This document shows, in pieces, positions 41,846-50,577 of a stretch of 64,000 nt of DNA. Location: positions 744,001 through 808,000 of the forward strand of contig NZ_PYAU01000001.1 in assembly GCF_003014675.1 (NCBI RefSeq). Reading direction: 5' to 3'. Source of the DNA: Labedella gwakjiensis (lineage in GTDB: Bacteria; Actinomycetota; Actinomycetes; Actinomycetales; Microbacteriaceae). Positions within the stretch are counted from its first letter, which is position 1. Every line of letters begins with the position of its first letter. The notes under the pieces are model-generated. The model did not search any database. It saw nothing but the letters and a program-made list of their open reading frames with translations, and was not told where the DNA came from. Position numbers and translations under genes: made by a program.

Positions 41846-42802
41846 TCAGTCGCGGAGCGCGTTCGCCGCCACGATCGTCGCGACGACCCCGCCCGCGACG
41901 AGGAGGAAGCGGCGACGGCGACGCTTCGCCCACCCGCCCGTCTCCGCGTTGCGGTCGCCACCCGCCTCGAGCACGTTGCCGTACGACTGCGGTTCGTCGG
42001 TGTGACGCAGACCCGCGATGCGCATGGCCGGGCGCACGAGGAGCTTGTACGTCTCGGGTGCGAGCCCGTTGAGCGGGATGAGGAGCCCCTGCGTCGCGCC
42101 CACGACCTTCGTGACGGGTCGGCGCGAGCGGGACGCCTTCACGATCGCCTTCGCGACGCGCTTCGGCGACACGAGCGGCGGCAGCGGGTGCATCTCCATG
42201 CCCGGAGACTCGGCCGCGTTCTGGTAGATCGGGGTGTCGATCGTGGCGGGCAGGATCGCGCTCACGCGGATCTTCGTGCCGCGGAGCTCCTCCTGCAGCA
42301 CCTGGCTGAGCGCGAACGTCGCGTGCTTGCTCGCGATGTACGGCGAGAGGTACGGGGACGTCACCTTCCCGAAGAGGGAGTTCGTGATGACGAGGCTGCC
42401 GCCGCCCTGCGCGCGGAAGTGCGGGAGGACCGCGCGCGCCGCGTGCACGACGCCGAAGAGGTTCGTCTCGATGACCTGCCGGAACACCTCGGGAGGCGTC
42501 TCCTCGAACGGCCCGTAGCTGAACACCGACGCGTTCTCGACCCACACGTCGATGCGGCCGAAGTGCGCGACCGCGGCGAGCGCGAGCGCGTCCACCTGGC
42601 GCTCGTCCGACACGTCGGTGGGGACGACGACCGGGTGCCCTCCGCGCTTCCGGCACTCCTCGGCGACCTCCTGCAGGGTGTCCTGCGAGCGGGCGGCGAG
42701 CACGAGGCGCGCACCCTCCTTCGCGAACCGATGGGCGGCGGCGCGGCCGATGCCGCTCGACGCCCCGGTGATGACGACGACGCGTCCGGCACGATCCGAC
42801 AT
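41846..42802 (-). CDS. Short-chain dehydrogenase/reductase with C-terminal membrane anchor
   Basis: The 318-residue SDR has VVVITGASSGIGRAAAHRFA (NADP motif), NASVFSYG, active Ser in LVITNSLFG, and YxxxK in YLSPYIASKHA. Unlike the classical 250-residue enzymes it has an extra tail with a basic stretch (KRRRRRFLLVAGG) and a final hydrophobic helix (VVATIVAANAL), so it is probably anchored to the membrane at its C-terminus. It begins 2 bases after the YihY gene and is co-transcribed with it. Confidence 0.87.
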   Translation of the reverse strand: MSDRAGRVVVITGASSGIGRAAAHRFAKEGARLVLAARSQDTLQEVAEECRKRGGHPVVVPTDVSDERQVDALALAAVAHFGRIDVWVENASVFSYGPFEETPPEVFRQVIETNLFGVVHAARAVLPHFRAQGGGSLVITNSLFGKVTSPYLSPYIASKHATFALSQVLQEELRGTKIRVSAILPATIDTPIYQNAAESPGMEMHPLPPLVSPKRVAKAIVKASRSRRPVTKVVGATQGLLIPLNGLAPETYKLLVRPAMRIAGLRHTDEPQSYGNVLEAGGDRNAETGGWAKRRRRRFLLVAGGVVATIVAANALRD

Positions 42803-42804
42803 GG

Positions 42805-43899
42805 TCACTTCTTCCGTTCCTGGCGGTCGGACGAGTCGTCCTCCGGCGGGGTCTTGCCGTGGGCCGTGCGGATCCTGAGGCCCTCGAGCACATCCTTGGC
42901 GTGCTGCTCGGCCTTCTTGTCGCTCTGCTTCGTGTCGCGCGGCGGCAGCTGGATGGTCTCCTCCGCGGCGATGCCGGCCTGCAGTTCGCGGCCGCGCTCG
43001 AGCTCGGCGTCGAACTCCGCGCCGAAGAGCAGAGCGAGGTTCGTGATCCAGATCCAGAGGAGGAACACGATGACACCGGCGAGGGCGCCGTACGTGGCGT
43101 CGTAGCTGCCGAAGTTGGTGATGTAGAAGCCGAAGGCCGCCGTCGCGACGCCCCAGACGACGAGCGCCAGGAGCGAGCCGAGGCTCATCCAGCGGAACTT
43201 CGGCTGCTTCACGTTGGGAGCCCAGTAGTAGAGCACCGCGACGACGACGACCGCGATGACGATGAGAACGGGCCACTTCGCGATGTTCCACACGGTGAGG
43301 GCCACGGGACCGAGACCGATGAGGTCGCCGACGGCCTCGGCGACGGGTCCGCTCAGCACGAGGAGGAGGGCGCCGATCACGAGCAGGATCACCGTGAAGA
43401 CCGTGACGCCGAACATCGTGGGACGGAGCTTCCAGACCGGTCGGCCCTCGTCCACCTGATAGATCCGGTTCATCGCGCGCCCGAAGGCCCCGACGAACGC
43501 TGACGCCGACCACAGCGCTCCGAGGAGACCGGTCACGAATGCGAGGCCGGCGGCCGGTGTGGACGTGAGCGCCGCGATCGGCTCGCGGAGCGACGAGACG
43601 GCGTCCTCGCTCGCGAGGTTCGACACGAGGGTGAGGACCGTCTCGGTCGTCTGCTCGGCTGCGCCGAAGAGACCGAGGATCGAGACGACCGCGATGAGCC
43701 CGGGGAAGAGGGCGAGGACGGCGTAGTAGGTCAGCGCAGCCGCCAGATCGGTGCACTGGTCGGCGCTGAACTCGCGCAGCGTCTTCTTGAGGACGTAGCC
43801 CCACGAGCGCCTCGTGATGTCGGAGAGCTCGTCCGCCTTCCGCGGGTCGTCCGCGCCCGGCGCCGTGCGCTCCTTCGTGCTGGCGGTGTCCTCGGCCAT
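42805..43899 (-). CDS. YihY/BrkB family inner membrane protein
   Basis: The 364-residue protein has six helices in the YihY pattern: DLAAALTYYAVLALFPGLIAVVSILGLFG, then PTMFGVTVFTVILLVIGALLLVL, and the conserved GALAGVIVFLLWIWITNLALLFGAE end. The C-terminal 75 residues are polar and charged. The family was once called ribonuclease BN in error; it is a membrane protein of unclear function linked with virulence and envelope stress. It heads a small operon with the SDR gene. Confidence 0.9.
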   Translation of the reverse strand: MAEDTASTKERTAPGADDPRKADELSDITRRSWGYVLKKTLREFSADQCTDLAAALTYYAVLALFPGLIAVVSILGLFGAAEQTTETVLTLVSNLASEDAVSSLREPIAALTSTPAAGLAFVTGLLGALWSASAFVGAFGRAMNRIYQVDEGRPVWKLRPTMFGVTVFTVILLVIGALLLVLSGPVAEAVGDLIGLGPVALTVWNIAKWPVLIVIAVVVVAVLYYWAPNVKQPKFRWMSLGSLLALVVWGVATAAFGFYITNFGSYDATYGALAGVIVFLLWIWITNLALLFGAEFDAELERGRELQAGIAAEETIQLPPRDTKQSDKKAEQHAKDVLEGLRIRTAHGKTPPEDDSSDRQERKK

Positions 43900-43996
43900 A
43901 CCTCGCCCCTCTCGGCGGTTCGTTCGTGGCTACTGCTCGTCATGCCGGGCAGCCGGAGCGCCCGCGTGCACCCTATCTCCGAGTGCCGGCGTCGAT

Positions 43997-44263
43997 CTAT
44001 CGGCGGGCGCGGACCTCACGGATGACGCCGACCGCCGCGATCCCGACGATCACGACCCCCGCGACGAGCGCCACGGGGAAGGCCCGGTCGGCGCCACTCG
44101 CGCGGCCCCGCCAGCGGCGGTAGCGCCCGAGCACGTCCAGGCGGTCCTCGATCTCGCGCACGGTGTCCCGGAACTCCAGGCGCGTGCGTTCCATCTCCAG
44201 GTTCAGGAGCGGGATCGAGGTCCCCGGGCCGGGCCCGGACGCCGGAGCGGACGAGTCCGTCAC
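43997..44263 (-). CDS. DUF3618-like small membrane protein
   Basis: The 88-residue protein has the DUF3618-type helix LEMERTRLEFRDTVREIEDRLD and one C-terminal membrane helix (FPVALVAGVVIVGIAAVGVI) with a basic end. GTG 44263 overlaps the stop of the upstream YtxH-like gene by 4 bases. It is the second DUF3618-like protein in the window. Confidence 0.7.
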   Translation of the reverse strand: MTDSSAPASGPGPGTSIPLLNLEMERTRLEFRDTVREIEDRLDVLGRYRRWRGRASGADRAFPVALVAGVVIVGIAAVGVIREVRARR

Positions 44264-44613
44264 GGCGCCGGGGTGGCCGGCGTCATCGGGCCGTGGGCGT
44301 CGCCCCCGTCCGAGGCGTCGGTGCTCGATGCGTCGGCGCTCGATGCGGTGCTCGACGTCTCACCGTCGTCGGAGTCCTTGCTCTTCTTGACCTTGCTCGC
44401 CACCGTGGATGCGGCGTCCTGCAGCTTGTGGCCGACGACGGGTGCCTGCGACGCGACGAATTCGCCGGCCGACTCGAGCCCCTTCTTGACCTTCGGATCC
44501 TCGAGAGTCTGCGTGGCCCTCGCCTTGAGCGATTCGTACGCTCCGCGACCGGCCTTCGAACCGATCACGAAACCCGTCGCTGCGCCGGCCAGGAAAATCA
44601 GCTTGCCCTTCAT
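44260..44613 (-). CDS. YtxH-like membrane-anchored stress protein
   Basis: The 117-residue protein begins MKGKLIFLAGAATGFVIGSK with a single N-terminal membrane segment. An amphipathic Lys/Ala-rich region (YESLKARATQTLEDPKVKKGLE) and a disordered Ser/Asp tail follow. This is the YtxH-like general-stress layout. A ribosome site (AAGGAGC) precedes ATG 44613. It is translationally coupled to the DUF3618-like gene. Confidence 0.72.
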   Translation of the reverse strand: MKGKLIFLAGAATGFVIGSKAGRGAYESLKARATQTLEDPKVKKGLESAGEFVASQAPVVGHKLQDAASTVASKVKKSKDSDDGETSSTASSADASSTDASDGGDAHGPMTPATPAP

Positions 44614-44724
44614 GCGGTGCTCCTTCTGTCGTGGATGGTTACCGTCCCATCGTTCCTGCTCTCCCCCGTGCGCGCAGACCCTTGACTCGGGCCGCCCGGG
44701 CCCTCACCCGCGCGAGGGGAACAC

Positions 44725-45561
44725 TCACGGACGGCCGTCCGCGGCCATCGACGCGACGCGACGGACCAGTCCGGCGACGTCACGGACCGACACGAGTTGG
44801 GCGTGGTGGGCACCTCGGATGGTCACGACCCGCGCGTCGCCCATCGACGCCGCCAGTCGCTCCACCCAGTCCGACCCCGCGATCGGGTCGCCCGCCCCGC
44901 GCACGACGACGGTCGGAACGGTCACCGCACTCGCCTTCTCGAGGGTCGGGTAGGCGAGCATCGCGCGGAGCGTCGAGCCGAACCACCGCGGCCCGCAGAG
45001 TACGTAGTCCCGGAACACGATGGCGTTGGCGCCGATGCTCTCGCGGGTCGCATCGAGGGCGAGCGCCCGACCTTGCGCGACCGCGGAACGACGGGTGTCG
45101 TCGACGACGGGACCGATGAGCACGAGCCCGACGACGAGGTCGGGACGGCGGCGGGCGAGCTCGACCGAGAACTGCGCCCCCATCGACTGCCCCACCACGA
45201 CGACGCGCTCGAGACCGAGGCGGTCGGCCGCCTCGCCGGCCGCGGTCGCGTAGTCCTCGACGGACAACGGCTCAGAGGGACGGGGCGTGCGGCCGTGCCC
45301 GGGGAGCGTCAGGCTCACGGCCCGGTGCGAGGCGGAGAGCGCGACGGCGACGGGCTCGAGGCTCGCCGACGTCATGCCGATGCCGTGGAGGAGGAGCACA
45401 CCCGTCGACCGCGCGGTCCCCTCGCCGGTGCCGGTCGTCGTGCCTGTCGCCGGACCGGTGTCGGCCACGTCGACGACGACCCCGCTCGCGAGCGTCAGAC
45501 GGCGTCGCCCGATGGGGGACGCTCCCGCCCGGTCACGTCGTCTCGCCGCCACCGACGTCAC
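44725..45561 (-). CDS. Alpha/beta-fold hydrolase
   Basis: The 278-residue protein has the nucleophile elbow VVVGQSMGAQFSVELAR (G-x-S-x-G), the acid-bearing DDTRRS/GDPIAGSDW region and the catalytic His in VTIRGAHHAQLVSV. LLLHGIGMTSASLEPVA holds the oxyanion hole. It could be an esterase, lactonase or epoxide hydrolase; substrate unknown. The first 50 residues are an unusual Thr/Gly-rich segment inserted before the core. GTG 45561 has GAGGAA upstream. Confidence 0.82.
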   Translation of the reverse strand: MTSVAARRRDRAGASPIGRRRLTLASGVVVDVADTGPATGTTTGTGEGTARSTGVLLLHGIGMTSASLEPVAVALSASHRAVSLTLPGHGRTPRPSEPLSVEDYATAAGEAADRLGLERVVVVGQSMGAQFSVELARRRPDLVVGLVLIGPVVDDTRRSAVAQGRALALDATRESIGANAIVFRDYVLCGPRWFGSTLRAMLAYPTLEKASAVTVPTVVVRGAGDPIAGSDWVERLAASMGDARVVTIRGAHHAQLVSVRDVAGLVRRVASMAADGRP

Positions 45562-45726
45562 CTCTGTTCCTCGTAGTGATCACCTCCCGACCCTAAGCGG
45601 ATCGACCCGGCTCGGCGTACGATGCGCGGCGGGGGCGCGCGCGAATGGCCCACAATGTGAGAACGTCGGGAGATCGTGCGTCCGGGACGCGACCGGCACG
45701 ACGACGCCCGGACGGGAGGAGGTCTC

Positions 45727-46986
45727 ATGCGCAAGGGCCACAACCTGCTCGCCGTCGGGGACTACAACCAGGCCGTCATCCTCGACCTCATCCGGCGCGC
45801 GCACCTCGGACTCAGCCGCGTGGAGATCGCCGTCGAGACGGGCCTGTCGGCCCAGACGGTCTCGAACGTCGCACGCCGCCTCCTCGATGCCGGACTCGTC
45901 CGCGAGGCGGGGAAGCTCATCGCCGGCCCGGGCAAGCCGCGGACGCTCCTGCAGCTCGAGGCGACCAGCCGCTACGCGGTCGGCGTGCACCTCGACCCCA
46001 CCGTCGTGACGTTCGTGCTCCTCGACCTCGCCGGGGCGATCGTGTCTGACCACCGCATCCCCACGCCGTCCGCGGCCGACCCCGACGTGGTCATCGCCGT
46101 CATGGCCGAGGAGATCCGCGCGCTCCTCGAGCGCGAATCCGTCCCGCCCGAGCGCGTCCTCGGGGTGGGCATCGCCGCGCCCGGGCCGCTCGACTCGACC
46201 CGGGGCATCCTGCTCGATCCCCCGCTCCTCGAGGGGTGGATGGAGGTTCCGCTCCGCGACGCCCTCGCGGATGCGACCGGCTTCCCCGTGGTGCTCGAGA
46301 AGGACGTGACGGCCGCAGCCGTCGCGGAACTGTGGGTCGACTCGGGCACCCACCGCGACAATTTCGCGTTCCTCTACTACGGCACCGGTCTCGGGATCGG
46401 GCTCGTCGTGAACCACGACGTGCTGCGCGGTGCGAGCGACAACGCCGGCGACATGGGCCACCTGATGGTGCAGGCCGACGGGCCGTTGTGCTCGTGCGGA
46501 CGTCGCGGCTGCGTCGGCGACCTCGTCGTGCCGCACCGCCTCGTGCAGCGGGCGACCGCCGCTGGCGTGCTCGGCCGATCGGCGCCGCTCGACGGATCGG
46601 TGGACGGACCGGTGGAGCACATCGACTTCGACGCGACGGACAGGCGATTCAGCGACTTCGCCCGTGCGGCGGCCGACGGGGACGCGGCCGCCGTCGCGAT
46701 CCTCGAGGAGGCCGCGACCCACCTCGCGCGGGCGCTCGTCTCGATCGTCAACCTCCTCGACGTCGACCACGTGGTCTGCGGCGGGCCGTTCTGGCGGCGC
46801 ATCGCGCCCGTCATGCGCGAGCGGGTCGAGAGGCTCGTGGCAGAGGACCCCGCCCTCATCCCGAGCCACCCGATCGTCGTGGAGAACTCGACGATCGGCG
46901 AGGACGTCGCTGCCGTCGGCGCGGGTTGTCTCGTGCTCGACCAGACGCTGTCACCGCGCCCGTCCGCCCTCCTCATCGCGGGCTGA
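45727..46986 (+). CDS. ROK family transcriptional regulator
   Basis: The 419-residue NagC/XylR-type protein has an N-terminal winged helix (LSRVEIAVETGLSAQTVSNVARRLLDAGLV) and a ROK sugar-kinase-like domain with GIAAPGPLDSTRG, YYGTGLGIGLV, and the zinc motif LCSCGRRGCVGDLV (CxCGxxGC). The catalytic regions are altered (GDMGHL for the ExGH motif), which suits a sugar-sensing regulator rather than a kinase. A ribosome site (GGAGGAGG) precedes ATG 45727. Position ahead of a sugar importer and mannosidase makes it their likely repressor. Confidence 0.88.
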   Translation: MRKGHNLLAVGDYNQAVILDLIRRAHLGLSRVEIAVETGLSAQTVSNVARRLLDAGLVREAGKLIAGPGKPRTLLQLEATSRYAVGVHLDPTVVTFVLLDLAGAIVSDHRIPTPSAADPDVVIAVMAEEIRALLERESVPPERVLGVGIAAPGPLDSTRGILLDPPLLEGWMEVPLRDALADATGFPVVLEKDVTAAAVAELWVDSGTHRDNFAFLYYGTGLGIGLVVNHDVLRGASDNAGDMGHLMVQADGPLCSCGRRGCVGDLVVPHRLVQRATAAGVLGRSAPLDGSVDGPVEHIDFDATDRRFSDFARAAADGDAAAVAILEEAATHLARALVSIVNLLDVDHVVCGGPFWRRIAPVMRERVERLVAEDPALIPSHPIVVENSTIGEDVAAVGAGCLVLDQTLSPRPSALLIAG

Positions 46987-47141
46987 CGTACGGCGCCCGC
47001 CTGGCACGCAGCATCCGGGACGGCACCATCCGCGTCTCCCGAGCCCGTCGACGGGCTCCGACCCGAGACGGCCGCCATGCGCGTCGACACGGTGGGCGAT
47101 CGCGCGCCTGTCCCCCGTCCGATAACGGTTCTGCAAATGTC

Positions 47142-47170
47142 TTGACATGAGTTACTCCAATCGATTTACA
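47142..47170 (+). promoter_or_regulatory. Promoter of the mannoside importer operon (TTGACA-N17-TTTACA)
   Basis: Perfect -35 TTGACA (47142-47147) and, 17 bases on, TTTACA (47165-47170), lie about 70 bases before the solute-binding protein start. The high score contrasts with the GC-rich setting and suggests a strong, repressed promoter. Confidence 0.6.
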
Positions 47171-47189
47171 TATACCGAGGCCGTTGGCC

Positions 47190-47205
47190 GTGGCGATGTC
47201 GCCAC
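47190..47205. promoter_or_regulatory. Palindrome downstream of the importer promoter, possible ROK operator
   Basis: GTGGCGA-TG-TCGCCAC is a perfect 7+2+7 palindrome about 13-28 bases after the expected transcription start. Operators of repressors often sit there. It may instead be a 5' UTR hairpin. Confidence 0.4.
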
Positions 47206-47239
47206 AGCGCCGGAACCGGTCGTGGAGCAAAGGAGCACC

Positions 47240-48598
47240 ATGAAACAGCGCCATCTCGGAGTAGCCGCCATCGCCGCGGCCTCCGTCCTCCTCTTCTCCG
47301 GCTGCTCGGCCGGAGGCGACGGCGGCGACGCGAACACCATCAAGGTCGCGTACCAGAAGTTCGGTCAGTTCACCCAGATGGACGACCACATGAAGAAGGT
47401 GAAGGACGAATTCGAGGCTTCCCACGAGGGGATGACCGTCGAGCTCGTCCCGATCGAGGCTCAGGAGGCCGACTACTTCGCCAAGCTCGCCCTCATGAAC
47501 CGGTCGGCCGCCACGGCACCCGACGTCATGTACGAGGACACGTTCATGGTGAAGACGGACGTCGAGGCCGGATACCTCGCGCCGCTCGACGACTACATCG
47601 CCGACTGGGAGGACTGGGACCAGTTCCCCGAGAACGCCCGCCAGGCCGGCGCCGGCGACGACGGCAAGATCTACGGCATCCCGATGGGAACCGACACGCG
47701 CGCCATCTGGTACAACAAGAACCTCCTGGCGGACGCCGGCATCGAGACCCCCTGGGTGCCCGAGACGTGGGACGACATCCTCGACGCGGCCGAGACCATC
47801 AAGGCGTCGAGCCCCGACACGATCCCCTTCAACATCTACTCCGGCAAGGGACAGTCGGAAGGCGCCTCGATGCAGGGCTTCCAGATGCTCCTGTCCGGCA
47901 CGGACGACGTGCTCTTCGACTCCGACGAGCAGAAGTGGGTGCTCGGCTCGCAGGGCTTCGAGGACTCCCTCGGCTTCATCGAGGACATCTACCAGGGCGG
48001 TCTCGGCCCGACACCGCAGCAGGCCCTGGACAAGAACATCGGCACGACCATCAACAGCGAGTGGATCCCTGGCGGTGAGCTCGCAATGAGCCTCGACGGC
48101 TCGTGGGCCAGCGGAACCTGGATCGAGACCGGCTCGTCGCCGTGGCCCGAGTGGTCCGACGTGATGGAGGTCGCTCCGATGCCGACGCAGGACGGATCGG
48201 ACCCCGGACGCACGAGCATGTCGGGCGGCTGGACCCTCGCCATGGGCTCGGGCTCGAAGAACCCCGACGCGGCGTGGGACTTCATCAGCACCGCGCTCAG
48301 CAAGGACAACTCGCTGAGCTACGACGTGGCCGCGAGCCAGGTGGCCGTGCGCACCGACGTGGCTGAGGACCCGGAGTACACCGACGCCAACCCCACGTTC
48401 GGCTTCTTCTCGGAGCTCGTCGCCGACACGCACTTCCGCCCGGCGAACTCCGACTACTCGAAGGTCTCCGCCGAGATCACCGTCGCGATGGAGTCCGTCA
48501 TGACGGGCCAGCAGACGCCGGAGGAGGCCGCGGCCACCTATGACCAGGCGGTCATCGGCATCGTCGGTGAAGAGAACACGATGGCGGCGTCCGACTGA
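47240..48598 (+). CDS. Sugar ABC transporter solute-binding lipoprotein
   Basis: A 452-residue secreted lipoprotein. The signal peptide ends LLFSGCSAG with the lipidated Cys22, followed by an acidic Gly-rich linker and the family 1 sugar-binding fold (DVMYEDTFMVKTDVEAGYLAPL, GIPMGTDTRAIWYNKNLLADAGI, DALNFNI-like NIYSGKG). It should bind an oligosaccharide or glycoside, probably mannose-containing given the alpha-mannosidase in the operon. AAAGGAG precedes ATG 47240. The permease gene overlaps by one base. Confidence 0.92.
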   Translation: MKQRHLGVAAIAAASVLLFSGCSAGGDGGDANTIKVAYQKFGQFTQMDDHMKKVKDEFEASHEGMTVELVPIEAQEADYFAKLALMNRSAATAPDVMYEDTFMVKTDVEAGYLAPLDDYIADWEDWDQFPENARQAGAGDDGKIYGIPMGTDTRAIWYNKNLLADAGIETPWVPETWDDILDAAETIKASSPDTIPFNIYSGKGQSEGASMQGFQMLLSGTDDVLFDSDEQKWVLGSQGFEDSLGFIEDIYQGGLGPTPQQALDKNIGTTINSEWIPGGELAMSLDGSWASGTWIETGSSPWPEWSDVMEVAPMPTQDGSDPGRTSMSGGWTLAMGSGSKNPDAAWDFISTALSKDNSLSYDVAASQVAVRTDVAEDPEYTDANPTFGFFSELVADTHFRPANSDYSKVSAEITVAMESVMTGQQTPEEAAATYDQAVIGIVGEENTMAASD

Positions 48599-49542
48599 TG
48601 TCGACCACCGCTCCCACGGCCCTGGGCGCACCCCGTGCGCCCGGGGCCGCGCGGCCGGCGCAGCGCAAGCGGCGTCCCGGGCGCACGCTCCTGCGGAGCG
48701 CGCCGCTCCTGCCGGCCGTCGTGCTCCTCGGCGTCTTCCTGCTCGGGCCGGTCATCTCGTCGCTCTACGGCTCGCTCACCGACTCGTCCCTCAGCGGGGC
48801 GTCGGCCGCGAACGCCGAGTTCGTCGGCTTCGAGAACTACGCGAGCCTGTTCGCCGACCCCGACTTCCCGAAGTCGGTCCTGCTCACCCTCGTCTTCCTC
48901 GTGGCGTCGGCCCTCATCGGCCAGAACTGCCTCGGGCTCGGGCTCGCCGTGCTCATGCAGTCGTCGCACAAACCGGTGCGCGTGATCGTCTCGACGATCG
49001 TCGTGACCGCGTGGGTGCTGCCCGAGATCGTCGCATCGTTCGCCGCGTACGCCTTCTTCAACGACGGCGGCACGCTCAACACCATGCTCACGGGACTCGG
49101 GATCCCCGGGGTCAACTGGCTCTACGTGTTCCCGATGCTGTGCGTGATCCTCGCGAACATCTGGCGAGGGACCGCGTTCTCGATGCTCGTCTACACGGCG
49201 GCGCTCAACGATGTGCCGCCGGAGATCACCGAGGCCGCGGAGGTCGACGGCGCGCGCGGATGGCAGCGGTTCATCCTCGTGACCGTCCCCATGATCCGCC
49301 GCAGCATCTCGACGAACCTCATGCTGACGACGCTCCAGACCCTGTCCGTCTTCGCCCTCATCTTCGTGATGACCGGCGGCGGACCCGGCACGGACTCGAC
49401 GACGCTTCCGCTCCTCGCCTACCAGGAGGCCTTCCGCTTCGGCGAGCTCGGCTTCGGCACGGCGATCGCGACGATCCTGCTGCTCGTCGGTGCGATCTTC
49501 GGCGTCCTGTACATCCGCGCCCTCAAGCCGGAGGTGGACTGA
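48598..49542 (+). CDS. Sugar ABC transporter permease (MalF type)
   Basis: The 314-residue permease has six helices after a basic N-terminus (RPAQRKRRPGR), and the cytoplasmic EAA loop AAEVDGARGWQRFILVTVPMIRR that contacts the ATPase. Start ATG overlaps the binding protein stop (TGATG). No ATPase gene lies in the operon, so it must use a shared MsiK/MalK-type ATPase encoded elsewhere, as is usual in Actinobacteria. Confidence 0.92.
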   Translation: MSTTAPTALGAPRAPGAARPAQRKRRPGRTLLRSAPLLPAVVLLGVFLLGPVISSLYGSLTDSSLSGASAANAEFVGFENYASLFADPDFPKSVLLTLVFLVASALIGQNCLGLGLAVLMQSSHKPVRVIVSTIVVTAWVLPEIVASFAAYAFFNDGGTLNTMLTGLGIPGVNWLYVFPMLCVILANIWRGTAFSMLVYTAALNDVPPEITEAAEVDGARGWQRFILVTVPMIRRSISTNLMLTTLQTLSVFALIFVMTGGGPGTDSTTLPLLAYQEAFRFGELGFGTAIATILLLVGAIFGVLYIRALKPEVD

Positions 49543-49544
49543 CC

Positions 49545-50465
49545 ATGGCCCAGACAGCCGCGGACCGCTCCCTCGCGGGACCGCCCCAGACCACCCGCTC
49601 CATCACGACGGCCGACCGGAAGGCCGAGTACAGCATGGCCGCTCCGCGCGGGCGTGCCATGAAGTGGCTCGCGAGCATCGTGCTCATCGTGATCGGCGTG
49701 ATCTTCCTGCTACCGCTCGTGTGGCTCGTCCTCGCCTCGATCGACTCGAGCGCGAGCCTCTCCGTGAAGTGGCCGGAGGCTCCGTCCTTCAACAACTTCA
49801 TCACGGTGCTCACGCCCGAGACGTCGCTCATCCCGCTCGCGAACAGCTTCATCCTCTCGGCCGGCTGTGCGATCGTCACGGTGCTCGCGGCGATCCTCGC
49901 GGCGTACCCGCTCTCGCGGTACTCGATGCGGATCAACAAGCCGTTCCTCTACGGCGTGCTGTTCGGCACATGCCTCCCCATCACGGCGATGATGGTTCCG
50001 GTCTACGCGCTGTTCGTGGCCTTCAACCTCATCGACAACATGGGAGGGACGATCCTCTTCCTCGCCGCGACGTCGCTGCCGATGGCGATCTGGATGATGA
50101 AGAACTTCATGGACTCCGTGCCGATCTCCCTCGAGGAGGCGGCCTGGACCGACGGCGCCTCGGCGATGCGCACCCTCCGCGCCATCGTCGTGCCGCTCAT
50201 GCGGCCCGGTATCGCCGTGGTCTTCATCTTCGTGTTCATCCAGACGTGGGGGAACTTCTTCATCCCCTTCGTGCTGCTCCTCAGCCCCGAGAAGCTGCCG
50301 GCCGCCGTCAGCATCTTCTCGTTCTTCGGACAGTACGGCTCCGTCGCCTACGGACAGCTCGCCGCGTTCTCCCTGCTCTACTCCGTGCCCGTGCTCGCGC
50401 TCTACGTGCTCGTGTCTCGCCTCGGCGGCGGCTCGTTCGCACTCGCCGGCGCGGTCAAGGGCTGA
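49545..50465 (+). CDS. Sugar ABC transporter permease (MalG type)
   Basis: The 306-residue second permease has an N-terminal cytoplasmic part, six helices and EAA loop SLEEAAWTDGASAMRTLRAIVVPLM. LAAYPLSRYSMRINKPFLYG and the final FALAGAVKG, with G-S-F before it, match MalG-type proteins. It pairs with the upstream permease to form the channel. The gap between them is 2 bases. Confidence 0.92.
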   Translation: MAQTAADRSLAGPPQTTRSITTADRKAEYSMAAPRGRAMKWLASIVLIVIGVIFLLPLVWLVLASIDSSASLSVKWPEAPSFNNFITVLTPETSLIPLANSFILSAGCAIVTVLAAILAAYPLSRYSMRINKPFLYGVLFGTCLPITAMMVPVYALFVAFNLIDNMGGTILFLAATSLPMAIWMMKNFMDSVPISLEEAAWTDGASAMRTLRAIVVPLMRPGIAVVFIFVFIQTWGNFFIPFVLLLSPEKLPAAVSIFSFFGQYGSVAYGQLAAFSLLYSVPVLALYVLVSRLGGGSFALAGAVKG

Positions 50466-50577
50466 CCAGGGCACGCCTCCCACCCGCTCACCTCCGACCG
50501 TTCCACGTCCCCCGCGGCACAGCGGCCGTCACCGTCAGGTGACCGCCGACGCGCCTCGACCAGAAGGAATCCTCTCC